From an uncultured Blautia sp. (GTDB lineage: Bacteria > Bacillota > Clostridia > Lachnospirales > Lachnospiraceae), in assembly GCA_900765525.1 (NCBI GenBank), contig CAAFRY010000325.1, positions 1 through 28,821 on the forward strand: a DNA stretch of 28,821 bases, in the 5' to 3' direction. Shown in pieces: positions 7,569-15,999 of the stretch; positions within the stretch are counted from its first letter, which is position 1, and every line of letters starts with the position of its first letter. Below the pieces are notes generated by a model. That model worked only from the letters and a program-made list of their open reading frames with translations, was not told where the DNA came from and did not search any database. The translations under genes were made by a program, and so were the position numbers.

Positions 7569-7596
7569 ATTATAATCATTGGTATTATTTTCTCAA
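7569..7596 (-). promoter_or_regulatory. Promoter of the LytTR operon
   Basis: On the minus strand TTGAGA (7591-7596) and TATAAT (7569-7574) are spaced by 16 bases, just ahead of the AAAGGAGG site of the LytTR gene. The -10 box lies in a near-palindrome (TGATTAT/TATAATCA), a possible autoregulatory site. Confidence 0.65.
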
Positions 7597-7755
7597 TTGC
7601 TTTATTGTAAGAGGTACAAAATTGAGTGTTAAAATGCCACTAAATGAGCAAACCGCATATACCTTATCTACTGTTTACAACAGAGGAAGATATTAAACAA
7701 TATAACGCTTTTTGACAGCAAAAACGCTTTATTTAGGCAGCTCAAAAAGTATAAT

Positions 7756-7794
7756 ATCGTGGCAGATAAAGAAATTATCTCTATCCGCCACGAT
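7756..7794. repeat. Stem-loop in the 440-base gap between the LytTR operon and the NUDIX remnant
   Basis: ATCGTGGC (7756-7763) pairs with GCCACGAT (7787-7794). After one mismatch GATA/TATC pairs, then a short AGA/TCT, around a loop of about 5 bases. On the minus strand it is followed by a T-rich stretch. The rest of the gap (7597-7990) holds only very short frames and the terminator at 7872-7900. It might be a terminator, a small RNA or a remnant of a mobile repeat. Confidence 0.45.
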
Positions 7795-7871
7795 TCTACT
7801 GCTATATGCGTTACAATACGTTAAGTGTAGATGATTTCCTTATCCACAATCTCCATACTAGGAGATATAAA

Positions 7872-7900
7872 AAGGAACTACTTGTTTTGAGCAGTTCCTT
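7872..7900 (-). terminator. Terminator downstream of the NUDIX remnant
   Basis: AAGGAACT and AGTTCCTT form an 8-bp stem around a 13-base loop. On the minus strand the stem is followed by TTTTTATATC. It is the first such signal after the NUDIX remnant, which ends about 90 bases upstream. Confidence 0.65.
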
Positions 7901-7990
7901 GTCTTACTTATAGAGTAATTATACGATTCCTTTTCGCTAAAGATAGTGAGTAATAAACCGGACTACGGCTAGTCAAATCAACATCCCTCT

Positions 7991-8362
7991 TTATTCTAAT
8001 ATGGGAGTCCAGTTTTTATTTTCATATGCTTCAAAGCACATTTTAATTTGCTCCTCATTATTCTTTTCTCCTGCTAACTGGGGCGTACCGTTATTTTCTC
8101 TCACCAAAAGTATTTTCCCCTTGTTAAAGATAGCTGCCCTTGTGTCCAGCTTTGGCGTCTGGTACCCTGTTTCATTGCAAAACAAGTCTTTCACTTTTCC
8201 AACAGGTATGTCTGTTTTACAGGCCAGAATCTCCGCTGAAATTTCCCGAATCCGTTGATACCTTTCCCTGTCATAAGCATCTTTTCCATAGGTCAGACCC
8301 GCCTGGGCAAGACTTTGAAGCTCTATTGCCCAATCCAGCCATTTTTTATCCTCATTTTTCAT
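7991..8362 (-). pseudogene. NUDIX hydrolase with the Nudix box deleted
   Basis: Residues 1-72 (KNEDKKWLDWAIELQSLAQAGL and VKDLFCNETGYQTPKLD) are the N-terminal domain of the ADP-ribose pyrophosphatase-like NUDIX family. Residues 73-93 begin the catalytic domain (TRAAIFNKGKILLVRENNGT). The frame then jumps directly to the usual C-terminus (LAGEKNNEEQIKMCFEAYENKNW). Full-length members are about 205 aa, so about 80 residues holding the Nudix box (GX5EX7REUXEEXGU) are missing, with the frame kept. The product, if made, should lack hydrolase activity. An extended -10 promoter lies just upstream. Confidence 0.8.
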
Positions 8363-8397
8363 AACTTTACCTCTATATTTTCTGATTGCTTTCTCCC

Positions 8398-8403
8398 ATT
8401 ATA
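8398..8403 (-). promoter_or_regulatory. Extended -10 box upstream of the NUDIX remnant
   Basis: TGGTATAAT on the minus strand lies about 35 bases before the start codon. There is no clear -35 box. It suggests the remnant has its own promoter and is not part of the cobalamin operon. Confidence 0.45.
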
Positions 8404-8502
8404 CCATTCCGCCTTAGTATTCCCTATGATTTTCCAAAATTTCCGCCTGTTTTTCTGTTGTTCTTTCTTTTTTCTACTGGTCTCATATCTAATTTTATCC
8501 TG

Positions 8503-8517
8503 CCTGGAATTGCCAGG
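8503..8517. terminator. Short hairpin at the end of the cobalamin operon region
   Basis: CCTGG-5-CCAGG, followed on the plus strand by TTTTCTT, lies just beyond the stop codon of the broken GNAT gene. The T run is on the plus-strand side, so it is only a weak candidate for ending the minus-strand operon. Confidence 0.3.
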
Positions 8518-8522
8518 TTTTC

Positions 8523-9305
8523 TTACTTTATCTCTATCTCGTAGGCCTTATAGGGTTCATCCAAATGATACCCCAGCTTTTGGGCCAGACTTAAAGATGC
8601 TTTGTTGTGAGCGTCCCAGCTGGGATACAGCCCTAGCTTTTCACATTCCAAAATCAGGGCGGCGGCCGCTCTATAGGCCAGTCCTTTTCTCCTATATTTG
8701 GGGTAGGTATCTATTTCAATTTCAATACCTTCCCCGTAATAAGAATAGGAGGAAGCTCCGGCCACTGGTATCCCCTCCAAGGTAATCGTCACTCCCAGTC
8801 CATGGTCCCGGAAAGCCTCATAGTTTTCAAACTGGCTTACCCAGTCTTGGCACCAGGTATTTTCTTTGGCATACTGGTAAATTTCCCTGTCTATTCTCTG
8901 CACTTTATAGGGAGATGGCAGGCTTTTTACTGCCAATGCCAATTTATCCAAATCCCATACATGCTTTTCCTTTTTCAGGGCATACCTGGTAATCTCCCGG
9001 GCCTTTTCCCCATAAGCCTGCCGGATACACAGCTCCCATTATCGGTCAGGAGGTACTATAATTCCGAATTTCTTTCCATAGCATCCCGGCCAAAATAAGG
9101 CTCCCTCCAAATCTGCCTCTCCTGCAGGGAAACAAAAATCCCCCAAAATTGCAAGAGCAGTTTTGGGAGACTGTAAATGGTCCGTGTAAACACACCCCAT
9201 GGTTCCCTCCAGACAGGAGAGAACCAGAGTGTCCTTTTTCTCTGAAAAAAAGCGCTTTATTTTTTCATTTGTTCTAATATTTTTTACCGGATAATATCTA
9301 CTCAT
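8523..9305 (-). pseudogene. GNAT acetyltransferase interrupted by an in-frame TAA
   Basis: The frame runs 260 codons from MSRYYPVKN at 9305 to the stop at 8523, with one TAA at 9039-9041 (codon 89, after IIVPPDR and before WELCIRQAYGEKAREI). The C-terminal part is a GNAT fold (PVAGASSYSYYGEGIEIEIDTYPKYRRKGLAYRAAAALI, with the acetyl-CoA loop RRKGLA). Total size and layout fit the GNAT_acetyltran (PF12746-like) family of about 260 aa. The upstream zinc-ribbon gene overlaps its start by 8 bases, so it was the last gene of the cobalamin operon transcript. The downstream piece could restart internally (a TTG at 8951), but the N-terminal substrate domain would be missing. Confidence 0.8.
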
Positions 9306-10743
9306 AAATTTCTACCTCTGAAATACAGTTATCCTCCCACCGTTCTCCGGGATAGGATTCCTGAATAGTAAGGGATACAAAGGACGCCTCTGCAGGCTCC
9401 TCCAAAACCAGGCAAAAACTGGTCTTTTCATCTGTAAATTCCACATTCTTCTGGAACTGTTCCCCAATCTGTATGGTCAGAGTTTTTGGACGGGCATTGT
9501 ACTTCCAAAGCTCATCACTTCTCCAGTTTCCCAAGTTCAATACAAGACAGCGGACTGCATGGGTTCCATCCAGATTTATTTTTATGCTTTTCCCCTCTCC
9601 GGTTCCCTCTTCTCCCTCCTGCCAGGAGGTAGTCTGGTCTCCGTCTATGGCCTTTTCTGCTCCATATCCTTCTTCCCCGGATTCTTTCTGGGAGTCTGCT
9701 TCTGCTCCTGTAGGTGTGATTTTCTGGTATTGGCTTATGTCTGTCTCTTCTGTTAACTTTAAGGAATATCCCTCTTCTGCCGGGGAAGCCTTTTTACTAT
9801 CCTGCTGCTTCTCCAGATTTTCATAATATTCCTTTTCCATTCTGTCCATATCCTTCATATGGCGGATTCCCAGAAAAATGCCTACAGCCAGACAGAGAAG
9901 CAGAAAGACTGTTGCTAATAAAGCCGTATATCTTCTGGCTCTCTTCTGCTGAGGAGAGAGGATTATCTCTTCTTCCTCTTCATCCTCATCATCACTGTCC
10001 TCCTCATCCTGGTCTTCATCCCTATCCTCACCCATGGCATCTCTAACTTCAAGAACCGGATTTTCTTCACTGTCACTTTTTGTCACTGGAATTTCCCGGG
10101 TTTCTCCCATCTCGTCTTCCTGGAAATTCTTCGTTTCCGTCCAGTCTCTTTCTTCAGCTTCCGGTTCCTGTGGAACTTCCTCTGCATCTGGTTCCCGGGG
10201 AATCATATCCTCCTCTGTATCTTCCGGCTGAGGGGAATCTTCCTGTCCTTCTCCCCCTGCCTCAGGTTCATAGGACGACTCATAAGGCATCTGCTCTTCC
10301 TGGGATTCCTGTCCCTCATCCACCTCTTCGTCAATGGGGCGTTGGCCTTCTGCCTCTTCAAATCCAGCGGCTGCCTGATTTTCTTCCAGGGTACTTTCCG
10401 GCGTGTTTTCCAAACTATTCTCTTGGACGTTTCCCTGATTATTCTCCTGACTAAGCTCCTGCCCATATTCCTGATAACTTACCTGGCTGTCATCCAAGCT
10501 GTTTTCCTGGATATTTTCTTGCGTATTTTCCTGACTGTCTAAGGGGCTGCCTTCCTGCCGGGCGGATTCCCGGCCATCCGGCAGCTCTCCTTCTTCTTCC
10601 AGAATTTTCTGAAGCTCTGCATCAGATTTGTAGAAGGCCCACACATCCTCATCGTCCATATATTGGGGAAACACTGCTTTTCCGCAGCGGCTGCAATACA
10701 AATCAATATCCGAAAGCTCTTTCCCACATCTCTCACATTTCAT
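9298..10743 (-). CDS. Zinc-ribbon, acidic linker, membrane and discoidin-like domain protein
   Basis: A 481-aa protein. CERC (3-6) and CSRC (17-20) form a zinc ribbon. Residues 44-262 are a low-complexity, strongly acidic linker with repeated QEN motifs (70-123) and D/E runs (238-260). Residues 272-294 form one membrane helix. Residues 325-481 are an F5/8 type C or NADase-type glycan-binding-like domain (EKAIDGDQTTSWQEG, VRCLVLNLGNWRS, YNARPKTLTIQIG). With the zinc ribbon inside, the discoidin domain would face outside. Such proteins are common in clostridia and their role is unknown. It starts 20 bases after cbiC without a new promoter in view, so it seems co-transcribed with the cobalamin genes. 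No chemical link to B12 synthesis is evident. Confidence 0.85.
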   Translation of the reverse strand: MKCERCGKELSDIDLYCSRCGKAVFPQYMDDEDVWAFYKSDAELQKILEEEGELPDGRESARQEGSPLDSQENTQENIQENSLDDSQVSYQEYGQELSQENNQGNVQENSLENTPESTLEENQAAAGFEEAEGQRPIDEEVDEGQESQEEQMPYESSYEPEAGGEGQEDSPQPEDTEEDMIPREPDAEEVPQEPEAEERDWTETKNFQEDEMGETREIPVTKSDSEENPVLEVRDAMGEDRDEDQDEEDSDDEDEEEEEIILSPQQKRARRYTALLATVFLLLCLAVGIFLGIRHMKDMDRMEKEYYENLEKQQDSKKASPAEEGYSLKLTEETDISQYQKITPTGAEADSQKESGEEGYGAEKAIDGDQTTSWQEGEEGTGEGKSIKINLDGTHAVRCLVLNLGNWRSDELWKYNARPKTLTIQIGEQFQKNVEFTDEKTSFCLVLEEPAEASFVSLTIQESYPGERWEDNCISEVEIYE

Positions 10744-10763
10744 AAGTAAACCTTTCCGGAATC

Positions 10764-11411
10764 TTACTTCCAGTAATCTCTTTCATTATCTATCATGTAC
10801 AATAGTGCATTACAGATACATGCGGCAATGTTGCTTCCGCCTTTTCTTCCCCTGGCTACAATATAGGGAACCTGAGTATCCATAATCATTTCTTTAGATT
10901 GTACCACATTTACAAAGCCTACCGGAACCCCTATGATACAATATGGCGAAATTTTTTTCTCTTGTATCAGTTCATAGAGCCGAACCAGGGCAGTGGGAGC
11001 ATTTCCTATGGCAAAAATTACCGGCTTTTGGAGTTTTGCCGCCTTGTCCATACTGACAGCGGCTCTGGTACAGCCCAGTTCTTTGGCCTTTTTTGCCACA
11101 TCTTCATCAGACATAAAGCAGTAAACCTGGCCTCCGTACTTCTGCAGGGCCCTTTTGTTGATTCCCGCCTTAGCCATCTGGGTATCTGTCACAATACAGG
11201 CGCCTTCCCGTATGGCCTTCAGAGCTTTCTCCACTGCTCCTTGAGAAAAGCACAAATTATCCGCATAATCAAAATCTGCGCTTGTGTGGATACATCGCTT
11301 TACAATCAGTTCCGTACCCGGTATCAGCTTTTTGTCTCCCAACTCTTTGGTAATGATTTCAAAACTTCTGGTTTCTATATCCTTTGGCGCTATCTTTTCC
11401 AGTTCTGTCAT
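10764..11411 (-). CDS. cbiC: Cobalt-precorrin-8 methylmutase CbiC
   Basis: Moves the methyl group from C11 to C12 of cobalt-precorrin-8 to give cobyrinate, in the cytosol. The 215-aa length is normal. The catalytic histidine lies in CIHTSADFDYADNL (His42), and the C-terminal VGFVNVVQSKE and VARGRKGGSNIA motifs are typical of CbiC/CobH. The start MTELEKIAPKDIE is chosen because an upstream extension would overlap the end of cbiP and AAGG stands right before this ATG. It is the last corrin enzyme in the operon; cbiP ends 22 bases earlier. Confidence 0.93.
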   Translation of the reverse strand: MTELEKIAPKDIETRSFEIITKELGDKKLIPGTELIVKRCIHTSADFDYADNLCFSQGAVEKALKAIREGACIVTDTQMAKAGINKRALQKYGGQVYCFMSDEDVAKKAKELGCTRAAVSMDKAAKLQKPVIFAIGNAPTALVRLYELIQEKKISPYCIIGVPVGFVNVVQSKEMIMDTQVPYIVARGRKGGSNIAACICNALLYMIDNERDYWK

Positions 11412-11433
11412 CCTTGTTCTCCCGCCTTTCTTC

Positions 11434-12954
11434 TCATTTGGATGTTTCAATACCTGCTTCCAGAATTTCATATATTTTCTTCATATCCAGATGTTTGCGC
11501 AGGCCCTCTGCCAGCAAATCATACTGGGTTTCCTTAAAAGCAGCAAAATCCATTCCCTTTATCTGAGACATATCCAATCCCTTTTTCCTTCCAATGGCCT
11601 CCGCCACCTTTTTTGCCACATCTTCCCTATCAAAAATTCCGTGAACATAGGTACCATAAACATTTCCTTTCCAGGCTCCGTCTGCTTTTGCCTTGCCCTG
11701 TATAGTATCTTCTATCCTGGTAAGTACTCCTGCATCTCCTACAAATTTCGTCTCTCCCATATGAATTTCATAACCTTCCAGACTGACCCCGGAAAGCATT
11801 TCAAGGGCTCCTTCAAGCTGAGAAAAACAGCCTTTCACCCGGGTTCTGGTTTTTGACTGCTGGAATACAGTTTCCATGGGAAGAAGTCCCATCCCCTGAA
11901 TCCTTCCTCCTGCTTCCACATGGTCCGGGTCTGACAGCTGCTCTCCCAACATCTGATAACCGCCGCAGACTCCGAAAATTATCTTTCCTTCCGCCGCTTT
12001 TTTCAAAATAGCAGCTTCCAGACCATTCTGGCGCATCCACAGTAAATCCTCCATAGTGTTTTTCGTACCCGGCAGGATAATCATATCCGGATTTTTCAGC
12101 TCCTGGACATTTCTCACATACCGCAGGGAAACACCCGGCAGGATTTCCAGTGCATTAAAATCCGTAAAATTAGAAATTCTGGGGACTCGTATAACCGCAA
12201 TATCAATAAGCTCCACCTGCTGGTTTCCGGAAAAACGTTCTGTCAGACTGTCCTCGTCCTCTACCTCCAGCTCCATATAGGGCGCTACTCCCACCACGGG
12301 AATCCCTGTTTTTTCTTCCAGCATCTCCAAGCCCGGGTCCAGTATGGTTTTATCCCCCCGGAACTTGTTGATAATCAGACCTTTTATCATCTGCTGCTCT
12401 TCCTTCTCCAGAAGAGACACCGTGCCCACCAGCTGAGCAAATACGCCTCCCCTGTCAATATCTCCTACCAGAAGCACCGGGGCCTTGGCCTGCTTTGCCA
12501 TACCCATATTTACAATATCTTCCTGTTTCAAATTGATTTCCGCCGGACTTCCGGCTCCCTCAATCACCAGAATATCATAATCCTTTTCCAGCTCATGATA
12601 TGCCTCCATTACTTTGGGAATCAATTGTTTTTTGAAAGCAAAAAATTCTCTGGCACTCATGGTTCCCAGCACTTCTCCATTGACAATAACCTGACTTCCC
12701 GTATCGTTGGTAGGCTTTAATAAAATAGGGTTCATTAAGACAGAGGGTTTAATGCCTGCGGCCTCGGCCTGCATAACCTGGGCTCTTCCCATCTCCAGCC
12801 CTTCCTCTGTAATAAAAGAATTCAGAGCCATATTTTGGGATTTAAAAGGCGCCGTCCTGTATCCATCCTGTTTAAAAATCCTGCAGAGACCTGCCGCCAG
12901 CAGACTTTTTCCTGCATTAGACATGGTTCCCTGTATCATAATTGCCTTTGCCAT
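11434..12954 (-). CDS. cbiP: Cobyric acid synthase CbiP
   Basis: Glutamine- and ATP-dependent amidation of the b, d, e and g side chains of adenosylcobyrinate a,c-diamide to give cobyric acid. The 506 residues match the family. The N-terminal dethiobiotin-synthetase-like ATP domain has GTMSNAGKS (9-17). The C-terminal class I amidotransferase domain has its nucleophile in [11 protein letters not shown] (Cys330), with a later YVHGIFD histidine. AGGAAAGG precedes the ATG, and cobD ends 7 bases upstream. Confidence 0.95.
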   Translation of the reverse strand: MAKAIMIQGTMSNAGKSLLAAGLCRIFKQDGYRTAPFKSQNMALNSFITEEGLEMGRAQVMQAEAAGIKPSVLMNPILLKPTNDTGSQVIVNGEVLGTMSAREFFAFKKQLIPKVMEAYHELEKDYDILVIEGAGSPAEINLKQEDIVNMGMAKQAKAPVLLVGDIDRGGVFAQLVGTVSLLEKEEQQMIKGLIINKFRGDKTILDPGLEMLEEKTGIPVVGVAPYMELEVEDEDSLTERFSGNQQVELIDIAVIRVPRISNFTDFNALEILPGVSLRYVRNVQELKNPDMIILPGTKNTMEDLLWMRQNGLEAAILKKAAEGKIIFGVCGGYQMLGEQLSDPDHVEAGGRIQGMGLLPMETVFQQSKTRTRVKGCFSQLEGALEMLSGVSLEGYEIHMGETKFVGDAGVLTRIEDTIQGKAKADGAWKGNVYGTYVHGIFDREDVAKKVAEAIGRKKGLDMSQIKGMDFAAFKETQYDLLAEGLRKHLDMKKIYEILEAGIETSK

Positions 12955-12961
12955 AGTCTTT

Positions 12962-14023
12962 CTACCTTTCCTCTCTGTATTTTTCCGCCCCTTCTTGCAA
13001 AACCTGCAGCAGCTTTTGGTTTTCCTCTCTGGTCCGCACGGCTACCCGGTAATAGTCCCTGCCAAGTCCTTCATAATTGCTGCAGTCCCGGATACTGATA
13101 TTCCTGTCCAGGCAGAATTTTTCCAGGCCCGAAGGCCCCTTGAAAAAAATGTAATTGGCCTGGGAATCAAAGAGAAAATATCCCAGCTTTCTCATATTTT
13201 CCATGAGGAAATTTCTTTCCCCTCTAATCTTCGCCAGAGTGGTCCTCACATATTCTTTTTCTCTCAGGGCCGCTATACCTGCCTCCTGAGCCACTAAGGA
13301 CACACTCCAGGGCTGCATTACCGCCCTCATTTCTTCCAAAATCTCTTGGTTTGAGCATAAACCGTAGCCCAGACGGATTCCTGCCATGGCATATTTCTTC
13401 GTAAAAGCCTTCAAAAGCAGCATACCGGGAAACTGGTCTAAATAAGACTTCATACTATAATCCTCAGGTCTTTCTAAAAAATCATTAAAGCACTCGTCCA
13501 CAGCCAGAAAGACCTGCTTCCTGCGGCACTGCTGGGCCAATCTGTATACATACTCTTTTGAGGAAGCAGTTCCTGTAGGATTGTTAGGATTACAGAAAAA
13601 AACCAGCTGGGTTTCCTCTGTCACTGCCTCTATAAAATCCTCTCCCGGCCGGAAACCTTCCTCTTCCTTCAGATAATGGTACTGAATCTCACATCCCAGA
13701 GCCTTTAAAGCCTGGCTGTATTCTGCAAAGCTTGGGGCTGCCAGAAGGGCCTTTTTAGGCTTTCTCGCCAGTACCAGACTGAAAATCAGGTCAGCAGCTC
13801 CGTTCCCGCAGATAATCCAGTTTCCCGAAACTTCCTCCTCTTCTGCCAGGGCCTGCCGCAGCCTTTGATATTCCACATCCGGGTAACAGCATATTTTCCC
13901 CATGGCTTCAGCTCCGGCTTTTATAACGCCGGAAGGGGTTCCGAAAGGGTTGCAGTTAGCGGAAAAATCCAGAATCCCCGGCCTGCGGTAAACATCCCCG
14001 CCGTGTATATGTTTCTCTTTCAT
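12962..14023 (-). CDS. cobD: L-threonine-O-3-phosphate decarboxylase CobD
   Basis: A PLP enzyme that makes (R)-1-amino-2-propanol phosphate, the arm CbiB attaches to cobyric acid. A 353-aa class I/II aminotransferase fold starting [22 protein letters not shown], typical of CobD/CobC. PLP-site motifs are [18 protein letters not shown] and [17 protein letters not shown], the last holding the Schiff-base lysine. It could be confused with HisC, but the N-terminus and its place between cbiB and cbiP favour CobD. GAGGTGAAAGG precedes the start. Confidence 0.92.
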   Translation of the reverse strand: MKEKHIHGGDVYRRPGILDFSANCNPFGTPSGVIKAGAEAMGKICCYPDVEYQRLRQALAEEEEVSGNWIICGNGAADLIFSLVLARKPKKALLAAPSFAEYSQALKALGCEIQYHYLKEEEGFRPGEDFIEAVTEETQLVFFCNPNNPTGTASSKEYVYRLAQQCRRKQVFLAVDECFNDFLERPEDYSMKSYLDQFPGMLLLKAFTKKYAMAGIRLGYGLCSNQEILEEMRAVMQPWSVSLVAQEAGIAALREKEYVRTTLAKIRGERNFLMENMRKLGYFLFDSQANYIFFKGPSGLEKFCLDRNISIRDCSNYEGLGRDYYRVAVRTREENQKLLQVLQEGAEKYREER

Positions 14024-14033
14024 CCTTTCACCT

Positions 14034-15014
14034 CTAAATCAGGGAAAAAATCCCCATAATACCCAGCCGGATTCCTGCAAACAGAAGCACAGCCAGAAAA
14101 GCAGAAATATATAAAAGCCGGTTAGCCCGGCGAATATCCTCATATTCAATCTTCCTTATGGGGTCTCCTATGGTAGGCTTTTCATACAGTTTTCCAAAGT
14201 ACCAGGCATTTCCGGCCAGCTGGATTTCCAGGGCTCCGGCCATTACAGCCTCTGTCTGGGCGGAATTGGGGCTTGCATGGTTATATCTGTCTCTCACAAA
14301 AATCTTCCAGGCGTTTCCGGCCTTCATTCTTCCCAGCCAGGCTCCTGCCGTCATCAGAAGTGCTGATACACGGGCCGGAATATAATTGGCCACATCGTCC
14401 AGCTTTGCTCCGGCTCTTCCGAAATACAGATATTTTTCATTTTTATACCCCACCATAGAATCCATGGTATTGATGCTTTTATACAGAAACATCAGCCCTG
14501 GTCCACCTATGGCCATGTAAAAGAGAGGGGCAATGATTCCGTCTGAAGTGTTTTCTGCCACAGTTTCCACTGCTGCCTTGGCCACCCCTTCCTCTGTAAG
14601 ATTCTCAGTATCCCGGCCCACAATCATGGAAACCGCATGCCTGGCTCCCGGTAAGTCTCCCTTTTTCAGTTCCCGATAAACCCTCATACTCTCATCCTTC
14701 AAAGACCGTGTAGCCAGCATCTGGTAGCAGAGGAAACTTTCCAGAAGAATTCCAAAAACCAGATGTATCCTGTATCCCAGCCATACCAGTCCCAGAGGGA
14801 TAAGAGTCCAGGAAATACAGATAATAACGGCCATCCAGATGCCTGCCTGAAACTCTCCTTTTTGGGTTTTAGGAAAAATGGCTCTTAGCTTTTTTTCCAA
14901 AAAAGAAATCTCCTTACCTATAAGCCGCACCGGATGATAAAGCCACCTGGGGTCCCCAAAAATCAAATCAGCCAGAAAACCTATCATCATAGCTAAAGCT
15001 GTCCATTTCATCAT
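14034..15014 (-). CDS. cbiB: Adenosylcobinamide-phosphate synthase CbiB
   Basis: An integral membrane enzyme joining aminopropanol phosphate to the f side chain of cobyric acid. 326 aa with several hydrophobic helices and conserved signatures FGDPRWLYHPVRLIG, VAETVAENTSDGIIAPLFY, YKNEKYLYFGRAGAKLDDVANYIPAR and NHASPNSAQTEA. The first codons read GTG-ATG-ATG; the ATG at 15014 is taken as start. The gene begins inside the last 47 bases of cobC in another frame, suggesting translational coupling. Confidence 0.95.
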   Translation of the reverse strand: MMKWTALAMMIGFLADLIFGDPRWLYHPVRLIGKEISFLEKKLRAIFPKTQKGEFQAGIWMAVIICISWTLIPLGLVWLGYRIHLVFGILLESFLCYQMLATRSLKDESMRVYRELKKGDLPGARHAVSMIVGRDTENLTEEGVAKAAVETVAENTSDGIIAPLFYMAIGGPGLMFLYKSINTMDSMVGYKNEKYLYFGRAGAKLDDVANYIPARVSALLMTAGAWLGRMKAGNAWKIFVRDRYNHASPNSAQTEAVMAGALEIQLAGNAWYFGKLYEKPTIGDPIRKIEYEDIRRANRLLYISAFLAVLLFAGIRLGIMGIFSLI

Positions 15015-15612
15015 CACTACAAGTTCCTTTCTCCACAGAGAGGATAAGCTTTTCTGCCTCCCACTGCTGTTTATCCAGAGTCAGACGGTAATAACCGCCG
15101 TTTTCTATCTGCCATTTAAAATACTCTCCCCTGGGCCTGGCATAACCCTTGAGGATACTCATGATGGTGCCTCCGTGAATCACCAAAGCCGCCCTGTCTG
15201 TCCGGGTCTGAAACATCTCCTCCACACAGAGGGCAAAGCCTTTCTGGCACCGTTCCTGAAAGGCCTGGGCACTCTCTCCTCCCGGAAAAGCCAGGGTTCC
15301 GCCGCTGTCAATCCAGGCCTGGTAGGCCGGATTTCCCGAAAGCTCCTTATAATTATGGTTTTCAAATTCCCCGAAATCACATTCTCTTAAAAGGAAGCAC
15401 TCCTTTGCCTCAAGCTTAGGATAAAGTATCCCCGCTGTCTCCCTGCATCTTTTCATAGGGCTGACAAATACATGGTCTGCCCGGGGATATTTTCTGCTTT
15501 TTAATTCCTCTATCCCCTGCTGACAAAGGGGTTCATCCGTTCTGGCCCCAATATAACGGGCCTCCAGGTTTCCCCTGGTCTTTCCGTGGCGGATTAAAAA
15601 TATCTCAGCCAT
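14968..15612 (-). CDS. cobC: Histidine phosphatase, probable alpha-ribazole phosphatase CobC
   Basis: A 214-aa phosphoglycerate-mutase-like enzyme with the phospho-histidine motif LIRHGKT (6-12), SPMKRCRETA, ECDFGEFE and a second catalytic histidine in VIHGGTI. In cobalamin operons such enzymes remove the phosphate from alpha-ribazole phosphate or cobalamin phosphate. Substrate is inferred from context; the fold alone would allow another phosphatase. The start overlaps the end of the CobU-like gene by 8 bases, and the C-terminal tail runs over the start of cbiB. Confidence 0.85.
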   Translation of the reverse strand: MAEIFLIRHGKTRGNLEARYIGARTDEPLCQQGIEELKSRKYPRADHVFVSPMKRCRETAGILYPKLEAKECFLLRECDFGEFENHNYKELSGNPAYQAWIDSGGTLAFPGGESAQAFQERCQKGFALCVEEMFQTRTDRAALVIHGGTIMSILKGYARPRGEYFKWQIENGGYYRLTLDKQQWEAEKLILSVEKGTCSDDEMDSFSYDDRFSG

Positions 15613-15991
15613 TCTTAATCACCATCCCGATTCCGCACACAACCCGAATAACTTCATCACTTTTTTTAGCCAAGGCTGTGCAGAGCCGTCCTGTACATTC
15701 CCTGTATTTCCGGTCAAATGCTTCCACCGGTACCACTCCGTATCCAAGCTCATTAGAAATTACCAGAATTCCCGGATTTCTTTCCATAAGCTTCTCTTCC
15801 AGATTTTCTAAATCCCAATTCTCTTTCAGGGCCTTTTTTACCCATTCATGGAAATGGTACAGACAAGGGGCTTGAAAAATATCCTCATAAGCGGCGTCAG
15901 CCCCATCCTTCATCTGTTGCTCCTTTATCCCAAACCTGGTTTTTACATATTCCTTTTTGCCCTGAAAGGCTCCTCCGATAATCAGCTTCAT
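15605..15991 (-). CDS. Short CobU-like P-loop protein
   Basis: A 128-aa protein starting MKLIIGGAFQGKKEYV, a CobU-type P-loop variant (GGAFQGK). Its second half (VISNELGYGVVPVEAFDRKYRECTGRL, SDEVIRVVCGIGMVIK) matches the C-terminus of CobU. The region with the CobU histidine that carries GMP is not evident, so it is about 50 residues shorter than CobU. GGAAGAGGA precedes the chosen ATG, which lies 8 bases after cobS. A full-length cobU lies on the other side of cobS, so this is a paralogue. It may keep kinase or nucleotide-binding function only; its role is open. Databases would likely label it bifunctional adenosylcobinamide kinase. Confidence 0.8.
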   Translation of the reverse strand: MKLIIGGAFQGKKEYVKTRFGIKEQQMKDGADAAYEDIFQAPCLYHFHEWVKKALKENWDLENLEEKLMERNPGILVISNELGYGVVPVEAFDRKYRECTGRLCTALAKKSDEVIRVVCGIGMVIKNG

Positions 15992-15999
15992 ATTTTGTA

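Noticed and set aside
7642..7720. Short plus-strand frames (about 20 codons) before the 7756 hairpin
   Set aside because: Too short, with no ribosome binding site and no recognisable product.
10375..10536. Repeated tracts that might look like a CRISPR or tandem-repeat array
   Set aside because: They are in-frame codon repeats (Gln-Glu-Asn) of the acidic linker, without regular spacers.
10034..10542. Several plus-strand frames opposite the zinc-ribbon/discoidin gene
   Set aside because: They are rich in Pro, Leu and Ser, as expected from the complement of an acidic, repetitive coding region; no start signals.
11284..11856. Long plus-strand frame opposite cbiP and cbiC
   Set aside because: The minus-strand genes here are fully conserved enzymes; the antisense frame has no family features or ribosome binding site.
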